A stretch of DNA of 11,319 bases from DAOUAT01 sp964551735 (GCA_964551735.1 CAZKEF010000083.1:1-11319); one strand, 5' to 3'; positions 1 through 7,351 are shown, counted from the first letter of the stretch. The notes: generated by a model not told the origin, from the letters alone. A program made the numbers and translations.

Positions 1-138
1 GCCGGTGTGCGCGACCTGGTCAAGGTGATGATCGGCGGCGCGCCGGTGACGGATAACTTCGCCAAACAGATCGGCGCGGACGGCTACAGCCCCGATGCCA
101 GCTCGGCCGTACGCCTGGCCAAAGCGCTAATCGGATAG
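1..138 (+). CDS. corrinoid (B12-binding) methyl-carrier protein, C-terminal fragment
   Basis: Frame 1 is open from the window edge to TAG at 136-138 and gives 45 residues. The start of the gene lies outside the window. The sequence VKVMIGGAPVTDNFAKQIGA, followed by DGYSPDASSAVRLAKAL, matches the end of the cobalamin-binding domain of corrinoid proteins of the MtaC/MtbC/MttC type. In that family GGAPVT precedes the last helices and 'GADGY.PDA..AV' packs near the cofactor. Family knowledge: such proteins carry a methyl group on Co(I)/Co(III) between a substrate-specific methyltransferase (MttB/MtaB type) and an acceptor. The His that ligates cobalt would lie upstream and is not visible, so substrate specificity cannot be assigned. 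The expected partner methyltransferase is not downstream; the next DNA is a decayed amidohydrolase. Confidence 0.85.
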   Translation, partial: AGVRDLVKVMIGGAPVTDNFAKQIGADGYSPDASSAVRLAKALIG

Positions 139-237
139 CACGGAGTACCCGCGGCAAACCTGTCTCTGATCTACGGGTCCTGCCGCCCACGGTCACTTTC
201 AGCGTAGAAACCACGGAAACCTACAGCGACACCATCA

Positions 238-567
238 GATCGCCTGAAGAGCGCCGGCGGACCGGGCGGCGACCTGATCATCTATAAACACAACGCGGCC
301 GGCAGGCTGGCGCACCTATGCCTGCCGGCCATACGAGGGTCTCCCGGAGCATGGCGAGACTGGCCGGGATCTCGTCCCAGGATGCGCTCTCACAGACAAA
401 CCGCCTGCTGGACGCTGGCGTGAACCTCATCAAGATCGCCATGGATTCCGAAAGCACCTCCGACCAGTAGATCTCAACCCTCTCCGAGCAGAGGTAGCCG
501 CCATCGTGCAGACCGCCCACGCCCGAAGTGCGTATATCTCGGCGCACGTGCTACAGGCAGTCGCGAT
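238..567 (+). pseudogene. decayed amidohydrolase (imidazolonepropionase-like metal-dependent hydrolase)
   Basis: No single frame is open, but three frames in the right order read like the middle of a metal-dependent amidohydrolase. From 238 one frame gives AGGPGGDLIIYKHNAAGRLA, the usual '(RD)xGGPG..' segment after the first strand. From 351 a second frame gives ISSQDALSQTNRLLDAGVNL then IKIAMDSE, resembling 'LLDAGVDLIKI'. It meets an in-frame TAG at 468-470 and continues as ISTLSEQ. From 491 a third frame gives EVAAIVQTAHARSAYISAHV, resembling 'EEVRAIVEAAHARGL.VTAHV', which carries the metal-binding His region. A one-base loss near 488-491 explains the last shift. Further matter in a frame at 646-684 (LLDHVTQELVIPG) may be the following segment, but this is weak. 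The N-terminal HxH metal site and the C-terminus are not recognisable, and 139-237 shows nothing I can name. This is a dead gene fragment, not a sequencing slip, because long neighbouring genes are intact. Confidence 0.6.
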
Positions 568-731
568 ACCTGGAGATGCAACCCACCTTCCCTGTCCAGG
601 ACGAGCATCCTGCAGAAATCGGGGACTCCTCCACAGGATGCTCATCTACTCGACCATGTCACCCAGGAACTCGTTATTCCTGGGACTGGCTCGCAAGTAG
701 CGCACTAGCCGCCGTGACATCCATCTCGCCA
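568..731. other. gene-free spacer downstream of the minus-strand secreted protein gene
   Basis: I see no credible coding sequence here. Short open frames have no family signature apart from the possible amidohydrolase tail near 646-700. The stretch holds two symmetric elements: the repeat at 603-643 and a compact hairpin with arms CCCAGGAA (662-669) and TTCCTGGG (677-684) around a 7-nt loop. The compact hairpin lies 48 bases past the stop codon of the minus-strand gene ending at 732 and could protect or end its 3' end. It lacks a U-tract on that strand, so a terminator call is weak. Confidence 0.45.
603..643. repeat. 10-bp perfect inverted repeat with 21-nt spacer
   Basis: The arm GAGCATCCTG (603-612) is exactly complementary to CAGGATGCTC (634-643). 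It lies in the gene-poor stretch after the amidohydrolase remnant. There is no T-run on either side, so it is not a classical terminator. It could be a chance or relic symmetry; function unknown. Confidence 0.4.
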
Positions 732-2249
732 CTATGGATTGCCACGCCAAATGTAGATGACGTCAGAGCCCAGAAACGTTTGACCCGTACGAAGATCGCC
801 TGCGAGGTGTAGGGTAATCGGTGTGCCGACCGGGAGGCCGGATGGAATCCCGATATCAGCCTTCCAAACATTGAACATCATGTCAGCAGATCCGTCACCA
901 TCCAGGTCGAACAGGCGGCCCTCGGTGTGCGCTACAGGCCCTCCGCCACCGTAGGGGCTGCTGAACACGAGGCTCTCTTGCTCGATGAAGGCCACGGGCA
1001 CATCGAAGTTGCCGTAGATGATCACGGGCACCCAGCCATCAATGTCTGGGTTCACGCGATTGAGAGGGCTCTCCGGCCGGATGTCGATGTCTACGGGTTT
1101 TGGATCAAAGTTGCCCTCCTGGGTAGCGCCACCGGCGTATTCACCATCAATGTACTGTAGCAGGGCCATCTTAACGTTCACTGTCCCCACTACGTCTGGA
1201 TAACCGTATCGTATGAAGATAGTGTGGCTGTGGTCGGCCTCCACCGGAATTCCCTGGAGACGTGCCCCGTTGGGATCAATCTGCGAATCCAGGGTGGATT
1301 GGTTTACCCAGACGCACACTGCCTCCTGGTTCGGCGGGTCGCACTCCTGAGGCCCCCCGAAGCCATATCCATCTCCCTGCCAGGCTTCGGCCAGGGCCCT
1401 CGGTAGCTCGAGAGTCACGACCCCATAATTCATCAGGTAGGTATCCCCTGCCAATCTCCGCAACTCCAGGTCAATCGACGCCATCTGAGCTTTGCTGTGA
1501 CGAATCTCATAGGCGAAGTCCCTGCTCCTTGCAGCCACTACATTGAAGTTCCTCCACGCAACATTGTTGCTCATCGTAGTAAGCTCGTGTGTGTTATATT
1601 TTGGTGGCCATAGTGGAGAAGTCCAGGCCGGAGTTGGGAGCGTCGTGGGATCATCGAAGTTCTGATCAGGATAATCTACGTCCCCGTAAGTATGGTACAC
1701 GGCCAGAAAACAGTAGTGCGCCTTGTCTGCGTCTGCCGGCAGATCTGGAGCCTGCCACGGAATCATCGGTGTACATGCCTTACTTCCAGTATGGTCGCAC
1801 CCAACGATGTCTGTGTCACCAACGCGTTGCCAGTGGGCTGTTGGCGGCGGGGGCGGCGGGGGCCACAGCCCATCTGCTCCAAGCCGCACATAGTACACAG
1901 TAAGATGACCATTGGCCGTACCTGTACCATAGGGGCCAGGGTTGCGTAACCTTACATAGACAAAGTAAGGATCACCCGCGACAGCGTTTTGCTGGTCATC
2001 TGGGCTGAACTTGGTGACATCGTAGTTGTCTTCCAAGCGACCGACGATATCAGGACTGTTGTGAATGTTCTTGTCGCAGTTCGTGCTGCTGGGTTCGGTG
2101 CCATCGTCAGCGAGGCAGTCCTTCAGCCACGCATCATGAGTACGCGCAGGCGCAGTCATGGCGGGCAACACCCCGATAACGCTCATGCCCAGGCCGCACA
2201 CCACCGCAAACGCCACAACGCTAACGAGCTTCTTGTACTGGATACTCAT
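732..2249 (-). CDS. secreted protein with CARDB-like region and C-terminal surface-protein beta domain
   Basis: The protein has 505 aa. The N-terminus has a Lys-containing head (MSIQYKK) and a hydrophobic core at residues 8-29, then ALP/TAPA-type small residues before Arg36. This is a typical Sec signal peptide with cleavage near 30-35. Residues 65-145 (SPDIVGRL..., FVYVRLRNPGP, LTVYYVRLGADG) resemble the CARDB-like domain of secreted proteins, where 'VRVRNRG' marks the first strands. A run of seven prolines (130-136) follows. Residues 386-505 begin VDIDIRPESPLNRVNPDIDG and contain DLDGDGSADM, a Ca-binding DxDxDG loop at 448-453. They end in GSDVIYI, matching the widespread 'VxIDIKPGSxPNxIN' C-terminal domain of exported proteins. 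No catalytic motif is seen, so a structural or adhesive role is inferred. The start is supported by a purine-rich GGAAGTAGGGAAAG just before the ATG. It lies 104 bases downstream of the small gene at 2354-2560 and is probably co-transcribed with it. Confidence 0.75.
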   Translation of the reverse strand: MSIQYKKLVSVVAFAVVCGLGMSVIGVLPAMTAPARTHDAWLKDCLADDGTEPSSTNCDKNIHNSPDIVGRLEDNYDVTKFSPDDQQNAVAGDPYFVYVRLRNPGPYGTGTANGHLTVYYVRLGADGLWPPPPPPPTAHWQRVGDTDIVGCDHTGSKACTPMIPWQAPDLPADADKAHYCFLAVYHTYGDVDYPDQNFDDPTTLPTPAWTSPLWPPKYNTHELTTMSNNVAWRNFNVVAARSRDFAYEIRHSKAQMASIDLELRRLAGDTYLMNYGVVTLELPRALAEAWQGDGYGFGGPQECDPPNQEAVCVWVNQSTLDSQIDPNGARLQGIPVEADHSHTIFIRYGYPDVVGTVNVKMALLQYIDGEYAGGATQEGNFDPKPVDIDIRPESPLNRVNPDIDGWVPVIIYGNFDVPVAFIEQESLVFSSPYGGGGPVAHTEGRLFDLDGDGSADMMFNVWKADIGIPSGLPVGTPITLHLAGDLRTGQTFLGSDVIYIWRGNP

Positions 2250-2292
2250 CTTTCCCTACTTCCTTTCTTTACTGAGCTGCTTTCAGCTGATC

Positions 2293-2315
2293 ATGGCGGT
2301 GCTTTATCCCGCCAT
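2293..2315. repeat. small hairpin between the small-protein gene and the secreted-protein gene
   Basis: Arms ATGGCGG (2293-2299) and CCGCCAT (2309-2315) are perfectly complementary around a 9-nt AT-rich loop. It lies in the 104-base gap between the two minus-strand genes. On the minus strand no T-run follows, so it is more likely an mRNA processing/stability structure or chance than a terminator. Confidence 0.3.
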
Positions 2316-2353
2316 TCCGATATGTTTCGACACAGACTGGCCTCCCGCAATCA

Positions 2354-2560
2354 CTATCCCGTCATAGGCTCATCCTCCTCCTTTCTCAAATGGTCAACAA
2401 TGAACGCCTCGATGCACGCCAGGGCCACGAAATGCCGCCGGTCGCCGCTTTGTAGGTGCTCGATCTGGCCGCGCCACGTATCGCCTACAGCTGCTGTGGG
2501 CTCAGCCCACATACGGATAACGAAAGTCGCTTTGCGGCGGGATACACCGGAACGAATCAT
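2354..2560 (-). CDS. small conserved-type hypothetical protein (68 aa)
   Basis: I recognise the pattern but not a function. Residues 12-40 read TFVIRMWAEP... TWRGQIEHLQSGD, then RRHFVALACIEAFIVDHL. This is the 'FVVRIW.E....WRG.VEHVQSGE...F..L.ELL.FI' shape of short proteins that I recall as common in Chloroflexota and Cyanobacteria genomes near regulators and exported proteins. It has no signal peptide or membrane segment and is predicted cytoplasmic, with a small beta-alpha fold. The start is supported by a GGTGAGGAGG ribosome-binding site immediately before the ATG. It lies 104 bases upstream of the secreted-protein gene on the same strand. Only 19 bases separate its start from a terminator-like hairpin, so there is little room for its own promoter downstream of that hairpin. 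Confidence 0.65.
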   Translation of the reverse strand: MIRSGVSRRKATFVIRMWAEPTAAVGDTWRGQIEHLQSGDRRHFVALACIEAFIVDHLRKEEDEPMTG

Positions 2561-2578
2561 GGCCTCCTCACCCTAGCT

Positions 2579-2623
2579 AAAAAGTAAGCTGCCCTCAGAT
2601 GGGCCATCTAAGGGCAGCTTACT
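2579..2623 (-). terminator. rho-independent terminator / possible attenuator
   Basis: The arms 2583-2602 and 2604-2623 pair over 20 positions with a single C/A mismatch (2596/2610); the core is AAGCTGCCCT against AGGGCAGCTT. On the minus strand the stem is followed at once by five T (2579-2583). It lies 76 bases past the stop of the giant regulator gene (2699) and 18 bases before the start codon of the next minus-strand gene (2560). It should end the regulator's transcript, and any read-through would feed the small-protein/secreted-protein unit. Confidence 0.8.
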
Positions 2624-2698
2624 CCTTGCAGGTTATGCTGATGTTATGCCCGGATTATCGGCCTGCCTCATCTTCCCCGGCGGACCGGTAGGGCGGCG

Positions 2699-5600
2699 TC
2701 ACGTGCGCTCGATGACCACATCCTTCCAGAACCACCATTTGATCGGCGATGTGGGCAGGCGCTTGACCCATGGCTGCACGATGCGGTGAAGGCGGCCATA
2801 CGACAACGGAACCAGGGCAGCCTCCCGCACCAGGAGTTGATCGGCCTGCTGGTAAAGCTGTAGCCGTTCGAGCTGATCGGCGACCCGTGCCGCGCGCGCC
2901 ACCAGGCTCTCGTACGTCAGGTTCTGCCAACCGATACGGTGGCGAATCCTGCACGCCCGCATGAAGTTATCCGGGTCCGGATAATCGGCAAACCACCCCG
3001 TGCCAAATACCGGTGGTGGGCTGGAAAGCACACGATCGATCAGTCGGCCCGGCAAAACCAGTTCCCACTCACTCCGGATGCCCAAGTGCTGGCGCCATTG
3101 CTGCTCCAGATATGACGCCACCAGCTCCCAGTGCCGGTTGCGCTGCACCACTCCCATCAGCCGGGGAAAGCCTCTGCTATCCGGATAACCGGCCTCGGCG
3201 AGGAGGATGTGCGCCCGTTCAACATCGTAAGGCAGCCCAATTGCCGGCGAGTGTCCCGGCATGCCGGTCGGGATGAATCCGCCGGTTGCCGGCGCGACAA
3301 AACCACGCAGCACAGTATCCACCAGGGTCGTCTGATCGACCGCCAGCACCAACGCCTGGCGCACGCGCACGTCGTCAAACGGCGGCAAGGCGGTATTGAA
3401 CGCCAGGAAGGCCGTCTGCAGCCGCGGCGTGGAGAGATACTCCCCAGCGTGACGCTCCCATGCCCGCTCCACCAGCGGCGACAACGCGTGCTCGAGATGC
3501 AGGATGTCCAACTCTCCGGCCTCGTACAGCGCCAGGCTGCCGCCTGCGTCCGAGTCCAACCGCATCTCCACCCGCTCGACATTCCCGCTCCGTGCGCCCC
3601 GGTAACGCGGATTGCGCACCAGCACCAGCGATCGGCCGAATTCCCAGCGCTGCAGGCAAAAGGGGCCGTTGGTCACGATGACATCGGCCGCAGCCCACTC
3701 TTGCTGCCGGGCCTCCACTGCGCGCGGCGGGACCGGAAGCGCGGCGTGGTGGGTGAGCAGGTGCAAGAAATAGCCACTCGGCGCCTCCAGTTCCACACTC
3801 AACGTGTGCGGGTCGCAGGCATGGACACCCAATTCAGATGCATCCAGCTCACCGCGCTGGAATGCTTTCGCCCCCTTGATGTCGTACAAGATGGTAGCGA
3901 CCGGTGACTTGATGGCCGGATGCAAAACGCGCCGCCACGCGTACTCAAAGTCATAAGCAGTCAACGGTGCGCCGTCGCTCCAAGAGGCATCACGCCGCAG
4001 ATGGAAGAGGTATCTGCAGCCATCGGCGTCAACCTCCCAACGCTCGGCGCTGTCAGGGATGACCTCAAGGTCCGGGCTTTGGGCCACAAGCCCGCTGAAG
4101 AGCTGGTCAACCACACCGGCCGACATGCTTTCAACCGCAAGATGCGGATCCAGTGTCCTGATACTGCCTGGCCAGTCGACGCGCAGCACAACCTCGGCCG
4201 ACGAACTAACCTCGGGCCGATAGGCTTTGTCGGCGAGACACCAGAGCGCAAGACCCTCGTCGTACATCTGCCGCGCCTGCTGGTGCTCGAAAGCGATCTG
4301 ATGGGTCAGTCCCAGTTTCATCAGCGTGCGCGCTGCGCGCTCGTGGGCACCCTGCTGTCGCAAGATCGCCAGGGCTCGCCGGTAGTGGGCGATCGCTTCC
4401 TGGTGAGCGTAGAGCAGGCGAGCGCGATCGCCAGCAAGCAGCCAGTAGTCCACCGCCCTGGATGCCTCCCGCGCCTCTGCGTAGTGATGAGCCAACTGAC
4501 CGGCGATCTGCTCGGCGTGTCCCTGGAACTGCCCCTCCAATGCATGAGCCACCGCTTGATGGAGATGGATGCGACGAGGCGGGCTCAGCCCCGCATAAAC
4601 CACCTCCCGGATCTTGTGATGGGTGAAGCGATAGCTGACCGGGTCAGACTCGAAGACCTCCTCCATGAGCTGGCGGCGTATCAGCGCATCCAGGCCGTCG
4701 AGCAGCTCCTCTGTCCGCAGACCGGTGACGTCCTGCAGCAATGCGAACGGACAGGAACGGCCCACGACGGCCGCCGCCCACAGCACCCGCTGCCCCGGGG
4801 AATCCAGGGCTCCGCAGCGGGCCTCGATGAGAGCCTGCACCGAAGGCGGGACCTGGAACGCTGCCGCCATCAAATCCGCGCCTGGCGCCGGTTGCCAGCG
4901 CGCCGCATCATCTTCCACCAGCAGCCCGGCATCGAACAGGCTGCGCAGCAGCTCGGCAAGAAACAACGGACTGCCCTCGGTCTCGTCGTACAATCGCCGG
5001 CCGAACGCCGCGCTGTGCCATGTGTCCGCCGCTCGCCGAGCCACCATGTCGACTACGACCACCGGCGGAAGTCTCTCCAACTCGATCCGAATGGCCGAGT
5101 GTTCGGCCTGGAACTCGCGCTCGATGGCGTGCAAGGCGTGATCGGGCGGCACCTCGCTCGGGAGATAGGTTGCCAGGATCAGCACCCGCGCCGGGGCGAT
5201 GCGCCGCGCCAGGCAGTGCAGGAAACGCAGCGTCGACCGGTCGGCCCAGTGCAGGTCATCGATGAAGAAGACCACGGGGCGCCGTGCAGCCAGGGACAAA
5301 CAGAATTGAACCAGTCCCTCCAGCAGGCGCTGCTGTTCGTCCTCGAGTGGCAGGGGAGGTAAGGGGGACAGATCGGGGAATAGCTGCCGCAATTCCGGCA
5401 ACAGGAGGGCGACGTGCGGCATCCACGACCCCAACACGCGCCGCATCTCCTCGTTGGCCAATCTGCTCAACAGATAGAGACGCAACGCCTCGCGCACGGG
5501 CTGGTAGGGGAGATCGCTTTCCATCTGACAAGCCTGGCCCCGGAACACGCGCACTCCATTCTCCTCGGCGCGAGCAAGGAACTCGTAGGCCAGCCGGCTC

Positions 5601-6559
5601 TTGCCCACGCCAACCTCGCCGGTGATGAGCGCGAGTTGTCCCTCACCGGCCAGAGCATGACTGAGCCGGTTCACCAGCAATTCCATAGGGCCATCTCGCC
5701 CCGCCAGCGGCAGCCACGACCGGTGCTGCCACCCTTCTGCCAGCACCGGCGCCGCGGCAGGCTTGATAGCCACCACCCCTCCCGCAAGTTCATCGCGCAA
5801 GATCTGGGCGTGCAGGTCGGCGGTCTCCGGCATCGGATCAACGCCCAGCTCTGCCACAAGCACATTTTTGCACCTTTCGTAAGCGCGCAGTGCCTGGTCG
5901 CGTTGGCCGAGCCGGTAATGAAAGATCATTTCTTGCCGATAAGCGCTTTCTCGCAGAGGGTCCATCGCCAGTATCTGCCTGCACACACTCAAAGCACGCC
6001 GGTAATGCCCCTGTCGCGCGTGACATTCAGCCAGACGCCCCAAGGCATCCAAGGAAGTCTCACGCAAGTGCTCACGCGGGGCGATGGTCCACTCGGCGTA
6101 GGGGTGCTCCTCCAGGTAGTCACCCCTGTAGATCTCGCTGGCTGATTGATAGGCCGCAACCGCAGATTGCCACTGCTCCTGTCGTTCAGATTCTTCTCCC
6201 TCGCCCACCGCCTGGAGAAACGCGTCCGCATCGATCCAGCACTCGGATCCGCTCCGGAAGCGGTATCCTTGCTCACAGGTGAGAATGTAAGCCGAATCGA
6301 TCCCGCGGCGCAGATCAGGCTGCAAAATGCGCCGCAGGTGACTCACAGCGACGCGCAGGCTGTTGGCTGCCGAGTCCGGCAGAAGATCAGGCCAGATCAG
6401 ATCCATCAATTGATCGGCAGATACTGCATGTTCGCGCCTGGTGAGCAGAACTGCAAAAAGCTCCTTCACTTTCTGTGCAGGCCGTCCGTGCGTCACAATG
6501 AGCTCATCACCCAACCAAACCCGGAAAGGGCCGAGGGTCTGAACCTTAATCAAGGGCAT
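2699..6559 (-). CDS. BTAD-family transcriptional regulator / STAND ATPase fused to a family-5 solute-binding domain
   Basis: 1286 aa from the preferred ATG at 6559. An upstream ATG at 6604 adds 15 residues, but the inner one has AGGAG 8 nt before it and begins right at the winged-helix domain. Residues 1-105: OmpR/SARP-type winged helix (LGPFRVWLG, VSADQLMDLIWPD, ANSLRVAVSHLRRIL, EQGYRF). 108-255: BTAD helical repeats (GDYLEEHPYAEW, GHYRRALSVCRQILAMDPL, ELGVDP). 280-640: AAA_16/STAND-like ATPase with Walker A GEVGVGKS (314-321), Walker B VVFFIDD (429-435) followed by LHWAD, and RFTHHKIREVVY. 680-780: TPR-like helices (AHQEAIAHYRRALAILRQQG). 788-1286: a complete SBP_bac_5 domain of OppA/DppA type (LDPHLAVE, SWSDGAPLTAYDFEYAWRRV, VRQALVLAVD, ADYPDPDNF, end WWFWKDVVIE). 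No signal peptide or membrane segment exists, so the binding domain is cytoplasmic and probably senses an imported peptide- or sugar-class ligand. The architecture recalls SgrR (DNA-binding plus SBP5) with an added ATPase. DNA targets and ligand are unknown. Confidence 0.92.
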   Translation of the reverse strand: MPLIKVQTLGPFRVWLGDELIVTHGRPAQKVKELFAVLLTRREHAVSADQLMDLIWPDLLPDSAANSLRVAVSHLRRILQPDLRRGIDSAYILTCEQGYRFRSGSECWIDADAFLQAVGEGEESERQEQWQSAVAAYQSASEIYRGDYLEEHPYAEWTIAPREHLRETSLDALGRLAECHARQGHYRRALSVCRQILAMDPLRESAYRQEMIFHYRLGQRDQALRAYERCKNVLVAELGVDPMPETADLHAQILRDELAGGVVAIKPAAAPVLAEGWQHRSWLPLAGRDGPMELLVNRLSHALAGEGQLALITGEVGVGKSRLAYEFLARAEENGVRVFRGQACQMESDLPYQPVREALRLYLLSRLANEEMRRVLGSWMPHVALLLPELRQLFPDLSPLPPLPLEDEQQRLLEGLVQFCLSLAARRPVVFFIDDLHWADRSTLRFLHCLARRIAPARVLILATYLPSEVPPDHALHAIEREFQAEHSAIRIELERLPPVVVVDMVARRAADTWHSAAFGRRLYDETEGSPLFLAELLRSLFDAGLLVEDDAARWQPAPGADLMAAAFQVPPSVQALIEARCGALDSPGQRVLWAAAVVGRSCPFALLQDVTGLRTEELLDGLDALIRRQLMEEVFESDPVSYRFTHHKIREVVYAGLSPPRRIHLHQAVAHALEGQFQGHAEQIAGQLAHHYAEAREASRAVDYWLLAGDRARLLYAHQEAIAHYRRALAILRQQGAHERAARTLMKLGLTHQIAFEHQQARQMYDEGLALWCLADKAYRPEVSSSAEVVLRVDWPGSIRTLDPHLAVESMSAGVVDQLFSGLVAQSPDLEVIPDSAERWEVDADGCRYLFHLRRDASWSDGAPLTAYDFEYAWRRVLHPAIKSPVATILYDIKGAKAFQRGELDASELGVHACDPHTLSVELEAPSGYFLHLLTHHAALPVPPRAVEARQQEWAAADVIVTNGPFCLQRWEFGRSLVLVRNPRYRGARSGNVERVEMRLDSDAGGSLALYEAGELDILHLEHALSPLVERAWERHAGEYLSTPRLQTAFLAFNTALPPFDDVRVRQALVLAVDQTTLVDTVLRGFVAPATGGFIPTGMPGHSPAIGLPYDVERAHILLAEAGYPDSRGFPRLMGVVQRNRHWELVASYLEQQWRQHLGIRSEWELVLPGRLIDRVLSSPPPVFGTGWFADYPDPDNFMRACRIRHRIGWQNLTYESLVARAARVADQLERLQLYQQADQLLVREAALVPLSYGRLHRIVQPWVKRLPTSPIKWWFWKDVVIERT

Positions 6560-6715
6560 GACCAACACTCCTGAAAGACTCGGCGGCGCAACTGCGCAAG
6601 ACATCTATCTTACCGGCATTTGCCATACCTAGCTGTTCGCCCGATCAAACCCGGGGTACAGACCTCAGATCCGATTCGGAACCGGAATTCTCCGGGCGCT
6701 GGCGACTCCTTTCTT

Positions 6716-7033
6716 CTATCCCTCCAACTTGGCGTTCTGCTGGTGGATGCGGCGTTCATCAGTCTGCACCAACTCGTACAGCACCTGCCCCAACGGCTTG
6801 CGCGCCCGAACCTGGAGGGCGAAAAACACGGTGGCCAAGGGTGAGCTGGATAGGCGGGCCTGCAAGTTGAGCAGAATGGAGGTCTTCCCGATGCGGCGCT
6901 GACCAAACAGGACGACGGCGCTGGCATCCGACTGGCCGAGCACGGTCTGCACCAGTTGGAAGGCGTCTTTGCGACCTCGCGAAACTGTGGCTGCCGCTGG
7001 GCGCCTGCTGGGTAAGGTAGGGACAACGAGGAA
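6716..7033 (-). pseudogene. N-terminal fragment of a P-loop ATPase (AAA/STAND type)
   Basis: One minus-strand frame is open from about 7042 to TAG at 6716-6718. Its centre reads VQTVLGQSDASAVVLFGQRR then IGKTSILLNLQARL, a Walker A of the form GxRRxGKTS, followed by ATVFFALQVRARKPLGQVLYEL. This is typical of the first ~100 residues of STAND-like ATPases of filamentous and Chloroflexota bacteria (family knowledge). Upstream in the same frame FLVVPTLPSRRP fits the usual 'NPF.VG.P' lead-in, but no start codon precedes it before a TAG at 7043-7045. The only nearby ATG (7040) is in another frame. An ATG at 6952 would remove the lead-in. Walker B and all later domains are missing. It is therefore a truncated, probably dead copy. 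It stands 160 bases upstream of the giant regulator on the same strand. Confidence 0.6.
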
Positions 7034-7106
7034 TTGACATGGCTATACCCCCCTGCCTGTATTTCAGGCTCAGGAACAGGGACGGGAAAGCGGATCGGAA
7101 CCCTAA

Positions 7107-7120
7107 CCTATATACTATAC
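7107..7120. promoter_or_regulatory. AT-rich candidate -10 region between divergent units
   Basis: The block CCTATATACTATAC stands out from the GC-rich surroundings. It holds TATACT (7111-7116), one mismatch from the sigma-70 -10 box on the plus strand, and TATAGT on the minus strand. I see no convincing -35 at 16-18 bases on either side. It lies 46 bases before the 57-aa ORF and 74 bases before the broken ATPase frame, so it could drive either. Weak call. Confidence 0.3.
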
Positions 7121-7161
7121 CATAGCGCGACCTCCACTCATAACCGGAGTCGACCGAGACT

Positions 7162-7335
7162 ATGCGCCAGCAGGATGTTCTGATATCATTGCTGGCTCAA
7201 GAAGATATCAACGCCCTGATCGAGCACATGTTCCCGCCTGCGCCAACCAACAAGAAGGAAATCCGGCAGCTCGTTTGCATCCTGGATGAGATGCGCGAGA
7301 CCGTTGAGGCTCTTGAACCTGCTACTACTGCTTGA
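7162..7335 (+). CDS. possible small protein (57 aa) upstream of the acetyltransferase
   Basis: An ATG at 7162 opens 57 codons ending in TGA at 7333-7335, 16 bases before the acetyltransferase start. The product is acidic-amphipathic and helix-rich: MRQQDVLISLLAQEDINALI, then EHMFPP, a short Pro-rich turn, and KKEIRQLVCILDEMRETVEA. It has no signal peptide or membrane span and I recognise no family. The frame is stopped by TAA at 7141, so no longer start exists. The ribosome-binding site is poor: GGAG lies 12 bases before the ATG. Tight spacing to the next gene on the same strand favours a coupled two-gene unit, but it may be only leader sequence. Confidence 0.4.
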   Translation: MRQQDVLISLLAQEDINALIEHMFPPAPTNKKEIRQLVCILDEMRETVEALEPATTA

Positions 7336-7351
7336 ACCTGGAGGACGTCCG

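Noticed and set aside
662..684. Rho-independent terminator for the secreted-protein gene
   Set aside because: The 8-bp stem is good, but no T-run follows on the minus strand; kept only as a note in the spacer entry.
1989..2576. 195-aa plus-strand frame
   Set aside because: It covers the antisense of the signal-peptide end of the secreted protein, the intergenic gap and the small gene. Composition is not protein-like.
3131..3907. 258-aa plus-strand frame
   Set aside because: Antisense shadow of the solute-binding domain; no family signature or ribosome-binding site.
3920..5362. 480-aa open frame on the plus strand
   Set aside because: It lies wholly antisense to the giant regulator. Its translation is rich in Arg, Gln, His and Pro with no domain-like pattern, while the minus strand shows continuous recognisable domains. 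Long antisense frames are common in GC-rich genes.
7051..7080. Short GCCTG/CAGGC repeats as a CRISPR-like or att-like array
   Set aside because: Only one 5-bp inverted pair and a third partial copy; far too short and irregular.
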